The notes: generated by a model not told the origin, from the letters alone. 43,097 nucleotides of DNA from Treponema sp. (GCA_017551705.1 JAFZLA010000078.1:1-43097), one strand, 5' to 3'. Positions 1-8,301 are shown, numbered from the stretch's first letter. Numbers and translations are program-made.

Positions 1-1995
1 ACCTTTCACGCTTTTTGCGCGCTGCTTCTTCACGAAGACATAAACAAAATAAATTTCCCCAAAGACTTTGTCGTGCTGGACAAGGAAGACTGGCGCGCGA
101 TGCTTTTGCGCATTTTTGCCGACATGGGCTTGACCTTAAAGGAAGCGACGATTCAGCAAAAAATCGACGAAGTGCTGGAAGCCAAAAAATTGCAGGCCGA
201 CACTTACATCGATTATTTTTACAAGCTGAACAACGACGAGCTTAAGGAAAAGTTTTTGGCCAAAGGAATCGAGCGCAATCAAGAAATCTTTTTGCGCTTT
301 TTGTACGAGCAAAAAAAATGTTTTGGCGTTGACTTTAACGACTTGATAAATTTCGCCGTATACATTTTGGAAAAGTTCCCCGATGTGGCAAAAAAGTGGC
401 AGGACAGAATTCAGTATGTGATGGTGGACGAGTTCCAGGACGTGAGCGCAAAGCAATATTCAATCGCGCAAATCCTAAGCCGCAAGCACAAAAATCTTTT
501 TATCGTGGGCGACAGCGACCAAACGATTTACTCTTGGCGGGGAAGCCACGTCAAGTTGATTTTGGACTTTGACAAAAAGTACAAGGACGCAAAGACGATT
601 TTGCTTTGCAAGAACTACCGCTCCACGCCGCAGATTTTGCGCGCGGCAAATTCGTTGATTGAGCATAACACTGTCCGCTATCCCAAGGAACTCAAGCCGG
701 TAAAAAAATCCGGCCCCAAGCCCCTTTACTTTCACGCTTCCAGCGACGAGGACGAGGCGAAATGGATTTGCAAGAAGATTAAGGAGCTGTGCGGCTTAAG
801 CAAAAAGCGTTCGCAAGCCAAAAAAGCCGCGCCCAGTCAAGGTCTTGCAACCGTTCCCGCTTTGCGCGACGTGGCCATTCTTTACCGGGCGCACTACCTT
901 TCGCGCGCGCTGGAGGAGGCCTTCATCAAAAACGACATTCCCTACCGCATTCTTGCCGGAACGGAATTTTACGGCCGCCGCGAAATCAAGGACATGATAA
1001 GCTACCTGCGAATGTTGACGGCGGCGGACGACGTTTCGTTTTACCGCACGGTAAACCTTCCAAGCCGCAAAATCGGAAAGAACAAAATCGCCGCGATAAA
1101 AGAATATTCCGACGCGCATGACTGTTCCGCATACCAAGCGCTAAAAGAAATGCTGAAAAACGCCGACCCGATTTTTGCCGGAACCAAGGCGCAAAACTAC
1201 GTTGACGCGATAGAAGAAAGCCGCGCGCTTTTGAGCGACCAAAACTCTTACGTCTATACGGTCGGCTCTGGCACAAGCAAGCTGGGAAGCGTCTTGCAGT
1301 CCGTGTTGGACAAAAGCGGCTATGAAGCCTTTTTGCGCTTGGAGGCCGACCAAGACCGGCTGGATAACGCCGCCGAGTTCAAGCGCGCGGTAAACCAAGC
1401 GGGCTTTGACGACGATGCAAGCCTTGAAGACTTTTTGCGCCGCGCCGCCCTATTCACCGACTTGGACCGCGAGGACAAAAAGGACGCCGTCAAAATGCTC
1501 ACGATTCACGCCGCCAAAGGAATGGAATTTAAATACGTCTTTTTGTGCGGAATGAACGAAGGCGTGTTCCCCAGCTGCAAAGTCCAAACGCCCGAGGACA
1601 TGGAAGAAGAGCGGCGCATCGCGTACGTGGCCATGACCCGCGCCAAGGACGGCCTTTTTATCACCGACGCTGAAGGCAAGGCCAACGACGGAATCTTTAA
1701 ATATCCAAGCCGCTTTGTCTTTGAAGCCGCGGGCGAAGGCATGAAAAATTTTGACATCGAAGCGCCGCTCGACAAACGCCTTGTCGATGAGTCGCAAAAA
1801 ATAATCAAGTACGACGAAGGCCGCCTAAAGGCCGCCGCCACCCGCTTTAAAAAAGGCGACCGCGTCCGCCACAAAGTTTTTGGCGCGGGCACTATTGTCT
1901 TGGTCAACGAAAAGGCTTTTTGCTACACGATAAAATTTGACGGCCTTGCCACCGAGCGCAGCGTTCAGTTCACGGCCCCGCTGGAAGGGGAGTGA
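1..1995 (+). CDS. pcrA: ATP-dependent DNA helicase PcrA/UvrD, 5'-truncated
   Basis: Superfamily 1A 3'-5' DNA helicase used in repair and replication-fork maintenance. The frame is open from base 1, so the true start and the Walker A motif lie upstream. It opens inside motif Ib (TFHAFC), then shows motif II DEFQD, motif III GDSDQTIYSWRG, motif IV NYRST, motif V TIHAAKGMEF and motif VI EEERRIAYVAMTRA. The C-terminus has the PcrA-type Tudor-like tail (KKGDRVRHKVFGAGTI). About 664 codons remain, so perhaps 50-80 residues are missing. Stop is TGA at 1993-1995. It converges on the thioesterase gene with only 26 bases between and no obvious terminator. PcrA, UvrD and Rep cannot be separated with certainty; the Tudor-like tail favours PcrA/UvrD. 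Confidence 0.93.
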   Translation, partial: TFHAFCALLLHEDINKINFPKDFVVLDKEDWRAMLLRIFADMGLTLKEATIQQKIDEVLEAKKLQADTYIDYFYKLNNDELKEKFLAKGIERNQEIFLRFLYEQKKCFGVDFNDLINFAVYILEKFPDVAKKWQDRIQYVMVDEFQDVSAKQYSIAQILSRKHKNLFIVGDSDQTIYSWRGSHVKLILDFDKKYKDAKTILLCKNYRSTPQILRAANSLIEHNTVRYPKELKPVKKSGPKPLYFHASSDEDEAKWICKKIKELCGLSKKRSQAKKAAPSQGLATVPALRDVAILYRAHYLSRALEEAFIKNDIPYRILAGTEFYGRREIKDMISYLRMLTAADDVSFYRTVNLPSRKIGKNKIAAIKEYSDAHDCSAYQALKEMLKNADPIFAGTKAQNYVDAIEESRALLSDQNSYVYTVGSGTSKLGSVLQSVLDKSGYEAFLRLEADQDRLDNAAEFKRAVNQAGFDDDASLEDFLRRAALFTDLDREDKKDAVKMLTIHAAKGMEFKYVFLCGMNEGVFPSCKVQTPEDMEEERRIAYVAMTRAKDGLFITDAEGKANDGIFKYPSRFVFEAAGEGMKNFDIEAPLDKRLVDESQKIIKYDEGRLKAAATRFKKGDRVRHKVFGAGTIVLVNEKAFCYTIKFDGLATERSVQFTAPLEGE

Positions 1996-2021
1996 AGGGG
2001 CCCATGAAAAGATGCGAGCGG

Positions 2022-2777
2022 CTACCACAACTCCACCGCGCAAGCCAGCGCGCACGCGTCGGAATAAATTGCCGCGACATATTTTGCGCCGGAATTGTTC
2101 GAAGTGTCCGCGCTTGCTTCTACGCTCGCGCATTTTGCGACCGCTCCGTCGCCTTCCTTTAACGCGGCTTTGTAGGTAATCCGTACATTCTTAAGCGCCG
2201 CGGATTTGAGCGCGTCTTGGGGCAAAACTTCCAGCGCAAAGTCGTAGTAGTTTAGGTTGTGGACGTGATGGTTAAAGTCAAAGTCGCTTTTGCGCAAGGC
2301 GATTTTTGTTTCGCTGTCAAAAGATTCGGGGACAGAAATCTTGGCAAGTTTTTCGCCGCCAAAAACTTGCTTGCCTGGCTCGGGGCCGTAGCGGTCCAAC
2401 AAGTCCGCCTCAACCTTCATAGGCCGTCCTGCCTTTAGGTCAAAGCGAACCCATTTGCTGGTTCCTTCCGCGCAAAGTTTTTGGTCGGCGTACAAGTAAT
2501 AGTTGCGCGACGTTCCAAAAGGCGAGGTCAAGCCTTCGCTCCAAGTCTCTACTTTGATTTTTTGTCCGTAGCGCGGAAAGTCCGTGACGCAAACTTTCCA
2601 GTCGGTCAAGACCCAGGCTACGCCGAGCGTTTCGCTGACCTTGATGGCGGAGTCGCCGGCTTGGTCGGAATGGCGGCTTCCGGCGTTTTCAAAATATTTT
2701 AGAATCGCCGCCATCGTAAGATTTTCGTTGTTGTCAAATTCTTCAAGCAGCGGGGAAAATTCCGTCGTAAAAATCAT
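2022..2777 (-). CDS. acyl-ACP thioesterase (FatA/FatB type)
   Basis: Hydrolyses acyl-ACP to free fatty acid and ACP in the cytoplasm. At 251 residues it has the double hot-dog layout of bacterial Acyl-ACP_TE proteins: a first hot-dog with a helix around residues 20-40 (AAILKYFENAGSRHSD) and a second starting near residue 160 with KSDFDFNHHVHNLNYYDFAL, matching the family D-N-H-V-N-N-Y signature. The start ATG at 2775-2777 is preceded by AAGGGAG at suitable spacing. It lies 22 bases after parB and is probably co-transcribed with parA-parB, with no evident functional link. Family assignment is confident; chain-length specificity cannot be read from sequence. Confidence 0.88.
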   Translation of the reverse strand: MIFTTEFSPLLEEFDNNENLTMAAILKYFENAGSRHSDQAGDSAIKVSETLGVAWVLTDWKVCVTDFPRYGQKIKVETWSEGLTSPFGTSRNYYLYADQKLCAEGTSKWVRFDLKAGRPMKVEADLLDRYGPEPGKQVFGGEKLAKISVPESFDSETKIALRKSDFDFNHHVHNLNYYDFALEVLPQDALKSAALKNVRITYKAALKEGDGAVAKCASVEASADTSNNSGAKYVAAIYSDACALACAVELW

Positions 2778-2799
2778 GCGGCGCTCCCTTGTTGTAAAT

Positions 2800-3792
2800 T
2801 TATTCCTTAATGATCGCTTGGTAAAGTCTGTCCAAGTCCGCGCGGCTAAAGTAGTCGATTACAAGCTGGCCCTTTTCCAAGCTTCCGTTAAGCGAAACTT
2901 TTGTGCCGAGCGTTTCCATAAACTTTTGCTCGATTGAGATGATGTCGGGGTCGCGGACTCGGGCGCCGTCTTTTTTGCCGTCTTTCTTTGTGGCGCGGCC
3001 TCCGTCGTTAAAGGCCGCCGCTTGCGCTTCGGCTTGGCGAACCGACAAGTTGCTTCCGATGATTTTTCCGAACAAGACGCGCTGGTCGGCCGGGTTGACA
3101 ACCGACAAAAGAGCGCGGGCGTGGCCGCTTGTGATTTGTCCTACGATCAATGAGTTTTGCATGTCTTCGGGTAATTTTAAAAGTCGCAGCGCGTTGGCCA
3201 CGGTCGGGCGGCCCTTGCCGACTTTTTGGGCAACCTCGTCTTGGTTGAGGCCGCCGATTTTCATAAGGTTGTAGTAGGCCTGCGCCTCTTCTATCGGGTT
3301 AAGGTCGGCGCGCTGAATGTTTTCGATCAGCGCCACTTCAAGCTTTTTTTCGTCGTTAAATTTGCGCAGCTGGACGGGAACTTTTTTAAGGCCGGCCAAT
3401 TTTGCGGCGCGAGTTCTTCGTTCTCCCGCGATGATGTAAAAGCTTCCGTCGCCCGCGTCTTCTATTACGATGGGCTGAACGATTCCGTGCTCGGCGATTG
3501 AGTCGGAAAGTTCCTTTAACTGGCTCTCGTCAAAAATTTGGCGGGGCTGGTGCGGGTTTGGCTTTAGCAAATCAGGGTCAATCCAAAGAGTTCCGTTGTC
3601 GTCAGTTTCTATTGAATCGGGGAGGTTGGCGTTTTTTGCGCCGCCTCTTTTTGCAAAGGCTTTTGGAGCGGACTCTATTTCGTCAACAGGAGGCTCGTAT
3701 TCAATGTGCGCCTGTTCGTCTTCTGTCTGGCGCTCAGCGTCGCCCATCAGCGCGTTAAGGCCGCGTCCAAGGCCTGTCTTTCTTTTAGCCAC
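2800..3792 (-). CDS. parB: chromosome-partitioning protein ParB
   Basis: CTP-dependent DNA clamp that loads at parS and works with ParA in origin segregation. The 330-residue protein has the N-terminal KRKTGLGRGLNALMG ParA-contact motif, the CTP-binding fold with NPHQPR and GERRTRAAKLAG, the IENIQRADLNPIEEA segment, and a helix-turn-helix around QDEVAQKVGKGRPTVANALRLLKLP. A charged linker leads to a C-terminal dimerisation domain. The start is GTG (3790-3792), overlapping the end of parA by 8 bases, with GGAGG upstream inside parA, so translation is likely coupled. I saw no consensus parS palindrome in the window. Confidence 0.95.
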   Translation of the reverse strand: MAKRKTGLGRGLNALMGDAERQTEDEQAHIEYEPPVDEIESAPKAFAKRGGAKNANLPDSIETDDNGTLWIDPDLLKPNPHQPRQIFDESQLKELSDSIAEHGIVQPIVIEDAGDGSFYIIAGERRTRAAKLAGLKKVPVQLRKFNDEKKLEVALIENIQRADLNPIEEAQAYYNLMKIGGLNQDEVAQKVGKGRPTVANALRLLKLPEDMQNSLIVGQITSGHARALLSVVNPADQRVLFGKIIGSNLSVRQAEAQAAAFNDGGRATKKDGKKDGARVRDPDIISIEQKFMETLGTKVSLNGSLEKGQLVIDYFSRADLDRLYQAIIKE

Positions 3793-4540
3793 GGTGGATT
3801 ACCTCCTCCGCCAATTTTTGGTAGCTCTTGGCGCCGACGCATTCGGGGTCGTACTTGCAAACCGGAAGTCCGTGCGAAGGCGCTTCGCTTAGGCGAACGT
3901 TGCGGGGAATTATCGTGTTGAAAACCACGTCCTTAAAATATGACTTGACTTGGACAACAACGTCTTGGGCCAATCTTGTGCGCGAGTCGTACATCGTAAA
4001 GAAAATTCCGCCGATGGTAAGGCTAGTGTTGATTGACTTTTGCACTTTCTTTACAGTCTGGAGCAAGAGGGTGATTCCTTCCAAAGCAAAGTATTCGCAC
4101 TGCATCGGAATCAAAACCGCGTCGGCGGCCGCCAAGCCGTTCAATGTCAAAATGCCCAAAGACGGCGGACAGTCAATCAAAATGTAGTCGTACTTGTCCT
4201 GCAACGGCTCCAAGGCGTCCTTTAAAAAGTATTCGCGGCGCTTTTGGTCGACCAATTCGATGGCCGCTCCCGAAAGGTCAAGGCTGGCGCTTATCGCGTC
4301 CAAAGTGGGAATGCAAGTCTTTTTGACCGCGTCCTTGGCGTCGCATTCGCCGCTCAAAAGTTCGTAAATTGTAGGCTTGTCTTTTGAAACGCCAACGCCG
4401 CTGGACATGTTTCCCTGCGAGTCAAAGTCAACCAGAAGAACCTTCTTTTTTGCCAGAGCGATGTAAGCGCCGATATTGATTGCGGAGGTCGTCTTTCCGA
4501 CGCCGCCTTTTTGATTTACAAAGACAAAAGTTTTAGCCAT
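3785..4540 (-). CDS. parA: chromosome-partitioning ATPase ParA
   Basis: Soj/ParA-type deviant Walker ATPase that binds DNA non-specifically and moves ParB-origin complexes. The start is placed at ATG 4538-4540, giving MAKTFVFVNQKGGVGKTTS with the deviant Walker A at residues 11-18. Also visible are VDFDSQGN (Walker A') and LIDCPPSLG (Walker B). Length 251 is normal. An upstream in-frame start at 4588 exists but would put the -10 box inside the gene. There is no ribosome binding site: TATAAT ends 7 bases before the ATG, suggesting a leaderless transcript. The promoter faces away from the methyltransferase at 4606, and the two -35 boxes overlap. Confidence 0.95.
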   Translation of the reverse strand: MAKTFVFVNQKGGVGKTTSAINIGAYIALAKKKVLLVDFDSQGNMSSGVGVSKDKPTIYELLSGECDAKDAVKKTCIPTLDAISASLDLSGAAIELVDQKRREYFLKDALEPLQDKYDYILIDCPPSLGILTLNGLAAADAVLIPMQCEYFALEGITLLLQTVKKVQKSINTSLTIGGIFFTMYDSRTRLAQDVVVQVKSYFKDVVFNTIIPRNVRLSEAPSHGLPVCKYDPECVGAKSYQKLAEEVIHRG

Positions 4541-4547
4541 AAAATCC

Positions 4548-4576
4548 ATTATATCATTTTTCGCCTTTGTTGACAA
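4548..4576 (-). promoter_or_regulatory. parA promoter, leaderless type
   Basis: Read on the minus strand: TTGTCA (4576-4571), 17-base spacer, TATAAT (4553-4548), then 7 bases to the parA ATG. Transcription would begin at or next to the start codon. Confidence 0.7.
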
Positions 4577-4599
4577 GTCGCGCGACACAATGGTATAGT
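4570..4599 (+). promoter_or_regulatory. promoter of SAM methyltransferase, leaderless type
   Basis: TTGACA (4570-4575), 18-base spacer, TATAGT (4594-4599), then 6 bases to ATG 4606. Its -35 box overlaps that of the divergent parA promoter (4571-4576), so the two probably cannot be occupied at once. Confidence 0.7.
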
Positions 4600-4605
4600 T
4601 GCGCT

Positions 4606-5880
4606 ATGATTCTGTCCGCAACCCTTTCAAAGCCTACCGGCCAAGTTGAGGCCCTTCTTGGAAAAAAATACGAGCGGGTGAAAATTCGCTTTAAGGGCGG
4701 AACGGATAAGCCGTATTTTGCCGAATTCTTCACTGACAAGCAAAGCTTTCACAAAAATTTTTCAGAGGGGGAGCTGGAGGAATTTTTAAGCGCGAACGTT
4801 GGCCCGGCCTTTAAAAATTGCGTGGAACGGACAGAAGACAAAGAGATAACTTTTTTGACCAACAAAAAAGGAAAGACAAGCCGCCTGGAAAAGCCGCTAA
4901 ACCTGTCGTCTGACAAGGAAAAATTTGTAAAGCCCTTAAGCGCCGCGGCCGCCCGCGACTTTTCGCAAGACCATAATGGTGGCGCCTTCAACCGTTCCAA
5001 AAATTACATCATAAAAGAAGGCGAGCCCGTTCCTTTTTTGCAGGCGCTTGGCGTAATGACCGACGCGGGAAAAGTTGTCGCCGCAAAGTACGACAAGTTC
5101 CGCCAAATAAACCGCTTTGTGGAACTGCTGGACGACGTTTTGCCCGCCGTGTCGCAAGCGCCTTTGCAAGCCCAAGAAGTCGGCGCGCCTTTGCAAATCC
5201 TTGACTTTGGCTCTGGCAAGTCCTACTTGACTTTTGCCGTCCAATACTTTTTGGAGCGCGTCAAAAAGATTCCCTGCCAAATTACCGGCGTTGATTTAAA
5301 AAAAGATGTCGTTGATTCTTGCGCCGACCTTGCGCGCCGCCTTGGCATAAGCAACATGAATTTTGTTTGCGGCGACATCGCATCTTACAAAGGAATTTCG
5401 CCCGACATTGTGATAACCTTGCACGCCTGCGATACGGCAACAGACTACGCGCTTGCCTTTGCGGTGGAACAAAAAGCCAAGGCGATTTTGAGCGTTCCCT
5501 GCTGCCAGCGCGAAATCAATTCGCAGTTGCGCAAGGACAGCAACGCGCAATTCGCCGCTCTGTTAAAGCATGGAATTTTGCGCGAGCGCTTTTCGGCCCT
5601 TATGACCGACGCTGTTCGCGCCGAGCTTTTGGAAGAGCGGGGCTACAACGTTCAAGTTTTGGAATTTATCGATATGGAAGGCACGCCCAAAAATCTTATG
5701 ATTCGCGCAACGTTAAAGGGCGGGCAAGGCGGCGCTTCTTTGGCTTGCGACAATTCTTCGCTGTCCGCCGCGCAGTCTCAGTCTGGCGAACAATCCGGCG
5801 GGCAACAAAAAAACGCCGCTCTTTTGGCGGCGTTTGGCGTCAAGCAAAAACTCTTTGACTTGTTGACTATTCGCGGTTGA
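4606..5880 (+). CDS. class I SAM-dependent methyltransferase (Methyltransf_32-like)
   Basis: The catalytic domain starts near residue 198 with the SAM-binding LDFGSGKSYLTFAVQYFL motif, followed by ITGVDLKKDVVD, NFVCGD and LHACDTATDYAL, and an unusual SVPCCQREIN segment. This matches the PF13679-type methyltransferases related to METTL25. The N-terminal 190 residues contain a basic, possibly RNA-binding region (SKNYIIKEGEPVPFLQALGVM). A low-complexity G/S/Q linker (about residues 375-400) precedes a final helix (NAALLAAFGVKQKLFDLL). The substrate is unknown; RNA is plausible by family but not shown. ATG 4606 is chosen over an in-frame TTG at 4567 because the promoter lies between them. There is no ribosome binding site. 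Confidence 0.8.
   Translation: MILSATLSKPTGQVEALLGKKYERVKIRFKGGTDKPYFAEFFTDKQSFHKNFSEGELEEFLSANVGPAFKNCVERTEDKEITFLTNKKGKTSRLEKPLNLSSDKEKFVKPLSAAAARDFSQDHNGGAFNRSKNYIIKEGEPVPFLQALGVMTDAGKVVAAKYDKFRQINRFVELLDDVLPAVSQAPLQAQEVGAPLQILDFGSGKSYLTFAVQYFLERVKKIPCQITGVDLKKDVVDSCADLARRLGISNMNFVCGDIASYKGISPDIVITLHACDTATDYALAFAVEQKAKAILSVPCCQREINSQLRKDSNAQFAALLKHGILRERFSALMTDAVRAELLEERGYNVQVLEFIDMEGTPKNLMIRATLKGGQGGASLACDNSSLSAAQSQSGEQSGGQQKNAALLAAFGVKQKLFDLLTIRG
5806..5835 (-). terminator. rho-independent terminator for mscS, antisense inside the methyltransferase gene
   Basis: On the minus strand a 9-bp stem AAACGCCGC/GCGGCGTTT with a 7-base loop is followed by an uninterrupted T run (7 T counting stem bases). 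It lies about 110 bases beyond the mscS stop and inside the coding region of the convergent methyltransferase. On the plus strand there are only three T after the stem, so it should act on the minus strand only. Confidence 0.65.
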
Positions 5881-5901
5881 TAATCGTTTAGCAACCGCGA
5901 A
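5870..5901. repeat. hairpin over the methyltransferase stop codon
   Basis: Perfect 10-bp arms TTCGCGGTTG (5870-5879) and CAACCGCGAA (5892-5901) with a 12-base loop. The left arm encodes the last residues of the methyltransferase. No T run follows on either strand. Confidence 0.7.
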
Positions 5902-5902
5902 A

Positions 5903-5948
5903 AGGAACGAGTCAAGGCTTTAAGCGAAGCGTGCCTTGACTCGTTCCT
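5903..5948. repeat. 16-bp perfect inverted repeat between convergent genes
   Basis: AGGAACGAGTCAAGGC (5903-5918) pairs exactly with 5933-5948, with a 14-base loop containing GCGAAGC. The right arm reaches into the mscS stop codon (5947-5949). No T run follows, so it is not a simple intrinsic terminator. Confidence 0.8.
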
Positions 5949-6990
5949 AGTGTTCGTCGTCGGGGTCGTATTCCTTGGAGCTTTCGGATTCAATCAATTC
6001 CTTGGCGGCCTTTGATCGGGCTTTTGTCTTTGCCGCGTTTTTTTTTGCAAGGCTTTTTTTGTCGGCTGCCGCTTTTGTTGCAGGTGCGGATTTTTTTGCC
6101 TTGGCCGCGGTTTCCGCTAAAGGCAGAGTCGGGCCGTCGTAAATTTTAACGTCAAGCTTGTTGTAGGGAATGTCGATTCCGGCTTCGTCAAAGACGCGCT
6201 TTATCGCCACAAAGGTTTGGTTCTTTGCGCTCAAAAAGTCCGCGCTCTTGAACCAAACGGCCAGCGTCATGTTTATTCCGCTCTCGCCAAAGCCGTCAAA
6301 CCAAACAAGCGGCTGGGGGTCTTGCAAGTCGCACTTGCAGTATTGCGGGGCTTTGGCCAAAGTGTCCAGCGCTTTTTGCATGTCGGTTTCGTAGGCGACC
6401 GAAACTTTTACGTCCAAGCGGCGCTTGTCAAAGAAGCTTGTGTTGCGCAAAGTTGAGTTTATGATTGTAGAGTTTGGAATGCGAATCATTTGGTTGTCCA
6501 ACGTATGCACGCGGACGCTTAGCAAGCTGATTGTGTCTACGATTCCAGTTTCGCCGGCTACGTTGATGAGGTCTCCGATTTTGAGAGACTTTTCGGCGAT
6601 GACAAAAATTCCTGATATGATGTTGCTCACCGAAGTTTGCGCGGCAAAGGCTATCGCGATACCGGCCACACCAGCAGCTCCCCATATCGCGCTTAGCTTG
6701 ATTCCGAACAAACTCAAAAAGAACATTATCACAACGGCGTAATAAATGTACTTTAGGAATTTTAGAAGCACCATCGAGCGGTGCGCCGGAAGCTTTGCGG
6801 CGGGAATTTTTTTAATTGAACGCACGATGAGTTTGTAAACGATTTTCATCGCCAAGAGAATAATAATTATTCCCAGCAGCTTAAAAAAATTGTCCCAAGT
6901 GACAAAGCCCTTGATCCATTTGATAAATGACTTTAAAGCCCAGTCCAAGTCTTGCGCCACATGGTCTTTTGCTTCTACGATGTCGTCCAT
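5947..6990 (-). CDS. mscS: small-conductance mechanosensitive channel (MscS family)
   Basis: Inner-membrane channel that opens under membrane tension to release solutes during osmotic downshock. Three membrane segments are visible: about residues 35-55 (FFKLLGIIIILLAMKIVYKL), 75-100 (LLKFLKYIYYAVVIMFFLSL), and the pore-lining TM3 near 105-130, rich in Gly and Ala (WGAAGVAGIAIAFAAQTSVSNIISG). The cytoplasmic beta domain follows (GDLINVAGETGIVDTISLLSVRV, IRIPNSTIINSTLRNTS). The last 60 residues form a Lys/Ala-rich then acidic tail ending EYDPDDEH, an add-on not needed for the fold. A good AAGGAG site precedes ATG 6990. Length 347 is slightly above the 286 of E. coli MscS because of that tail. 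Confidence 0.92.
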   Translation of the reverse strand: MDDIVEAKDHVAQDLDWALKSFIKWIKGFVTWDNFFKLLGIIIILLAMKIVYKLIVRSIKKIPAAKLPAHRSMVLLKFLKYIYYAVVIMFFLSLFGIKLSAIWGAAGVAGIAIAFAAQTSVSNIISGIFVIAEKSLKIGDLINVAGETGIVDTISLLSVRVHTLDNQMIRIPNSTIINSTLRNTSFFDKRRLDVKVSVAYETDMQKALDTLAKAPQYCKCDLQDPQPLVWFDGFGESGINMTLAVWFKSADFLSAKNQTFVAIKRVFDEAGIDIPYNKLDVKIYDGPTLPLAETAAKAKKSAPATKAAADKKSLAKKNAAKTKARSKAAKELIESESSKEYDPDDEH

Positions 6991-7013
6991 TTTTTTCTCC
7001 TTATGTTGTCGCT

Positions 7014-7042
7014 AGTATATCACTGTTCGTTCTTTTTGCAAA
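7014..7042 (-). promoter_or_regulatory. mscS promoter
   Basis: Minus strand: TTTGCA (7042-7037), 17-base spacer, TATACT (7019-7014). The leader is about 17 bases with an AAGGAG site. It lies over the end of nth, so mscS can be expressed independently. Confidence 0.5.
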
Positions 7043-7655
7043 GGTCTTTGATGACGCACTCGCCGCATTTTGGGGAACGCGCCACGCAAACGTGGCGGCC
7101 GTGCAGCAAAAGCCAGTGGTGAGCGTCCTTCATGTATTTTTTGGGAACGCGCTCCAAAAGGCTTTGCTCCACCTCAAGCGGGGTCGCGCCTTGCGCCAAG
7201 CCGATTTTTGGACACACGCGGAACAAGTGCGTGTCGACGGGAATCGTGGGCTTGTCAAAAATTACGTTAAGGACAACGTTTGCGGTTTTGCGTCCTACGC
7301 CAGGGAGCGTCATCAATTCCTCGCGCGTGTCGGGAACTTGGCCGCCAAAATTTTCTATGAGCTGTTCGCTAAGCTTGATTATGTTCGCGGCCTTGTTCCG
7401 GTAAAGGCCGATGGACTTGATGTAAGATTCCAATTTTTTTTGGCCAAGGGCCAGCATTTTTTTTGGAGTGTCCGCGATTTTATAAAGCGGCTCGGTGGCC
7501 TTGTTTACGCTTTTGTCGGTGGCTTGCGCCGAAAGCACGACGCTGACTAGGAGAGTGTAGGCGTTTTTGTAAATCAGTTCCGCCTGTGGATTTGGATTGG
7601 CTTTTTTTAGCCGCTCAAAGACCTTGCGAATTTCCGCTTGCGACAAAAGTTCCAT
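7020..7655 (-). CDS. nth: endonuclease III
   Basis: Bifunctional DNA glycosylase/AP lyase for oxidised pyrimidines. It carries the helix-hairpin-helix TLPGVGRKTANVVL with the catalytic Lys, the VDTHLFRV aspartate, and the C-terminal [4Fe-4S] ligand pattern C-x6-C-x2-C-x5-C (CVARSPKCGECVIKDLC). Length 211 is normal. The start is set at ATG 7653-7655 rather than the in-frame start at 7691, because a strong promoter (TTGACA-17-TATTCT) ends 7 bases before this ATG and no ribosome binding site is present. Confidence 0.95.
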   Translation of the reverse strand: MELLSQAEIRKVFERLKKANPNPQAELIYKNAYTLLVSVVLSAQATDKSVNKATEPLYKIADTPKKMLALGQKKLESYIKSIGLYRNKAANIIKLSEQLIENFGGQVPDTREELMTLPGVGRKTANVVLNVIFDKPTIPVDTHLFRVCPKIGLAQGATPLEVEQSLLERVPKKYMKDAHHWLLLHGRHVCVARSPKCGECVIKDLCKKNEQ

Positions 7656-7662
7656 TTGTGAC

Positions 7663-7691
7663 AGAATACCACGCTTCGCGGTTTTTGTCAA
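7663..7691 (-). promoter_or_regulatory. nth promoter, leaderless type
   Basis: Minus strand: TTGACA (7691-7686), 17-base spacer, TATTCT (7668-7663), 7 bases to the nth ATG. The -35 box overlaps the stop codon of the response regulator. Confidence 0.7.
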
Positions 7692-8299
7692 AAGTTTGCT
7701 TCAAGCTCGGCGCGGCTTTTGACGCAAAGCTTGTCGTAAATGTAGCTTACGTAATTTTCGATGGTGTGCAGGCTGACAAAAAGTTCGCCTGCGATTTGTT
7801 CGTTGCTTTTTTGCTGCAAAAGTTTTTCCAATATGCGTTTTTCTTGTCGTGTCAAAAGCGGCGAGACCTTTTCTATCTTTGCCAAAGAGTCAAGCGCTTT
7901 GCCTTCAAAATATTCTTTGCCCGAAAGCACCGTTTCCAGACAGCGGACCAGTTCCTCTTCGCTTGCGACTTTGCTGATGTAACCGCGAACGCCGGCGGCC
8001 TTGGCTTGCAAGATGTAGCCGGTAGTGTCATACATCGAATACATGACGCATTTTACGCTTGGAAAATCCTGCGCGATTTTTTGAGCCAAATCAAATCCGT
8101 TTTCGTTTAAAAGTTGGACGTCTACTATAACTATTTGCGGAAGGTCGTTAAGGCCGCCGGCGGATTTTAGGGCTTGCAAGCATTCCTCGCTTGTGGCGCA
8201 AGTTACCGGAACGCCCCAGTCGGTATTTTCTTCCAAATAGTCCTTTACGCCTTTTTGCATCATTTTGTGGTCGTCAACAATATAAAGCGTTTTTTTCAT
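7688..8299 (-). CDS. NarL/FixJ-family response regulator
   Basis: 203 residues. The N-terminal receiver domain has the acidic pair DD (residues 9-10), phospho-acceptor Asp at residue 60 (IVIVDVQ), conserved Ser (VMYSMYD) and Lys (GYISKVAS). The C-terminal LuxR-type helix-turn-helix is around residues 145-203 (LLTRQEKRILEKLLQQKSNEQIAGELFVSLHTIENYVSYIYDKL). It starts 2 bases after the sensor kinase stop, so the pair is one operon. Target genes are not identifiable here. Confidence 0.92.
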   Translation of the reverse strand: MKKTLYIVDDHKMMQKGVKDYLEENTDWGVPVTCATSEECLQALKSAGGLNDLPQIVIVDVQLLNENGFDLAQKIAQDFPSVKCVMYSMYDTTGYILQAKAAGVRGYISKVASEEELVRCLETVLSGKEYFEGKALDSLAKIEKVSPLLTRQEKRILEKLLQQKSNEQIAGELFVSLHTIENYVSYIYDKLCVKSRAELEANF

Positions 8300-8301
8300 T
8301 C

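Noticed and set aside
2800-4600. parS sites near parAB
   Set aside because: No TGTTTCACGTGAAACA-like palindrome was seen here or elsewhere in the window.
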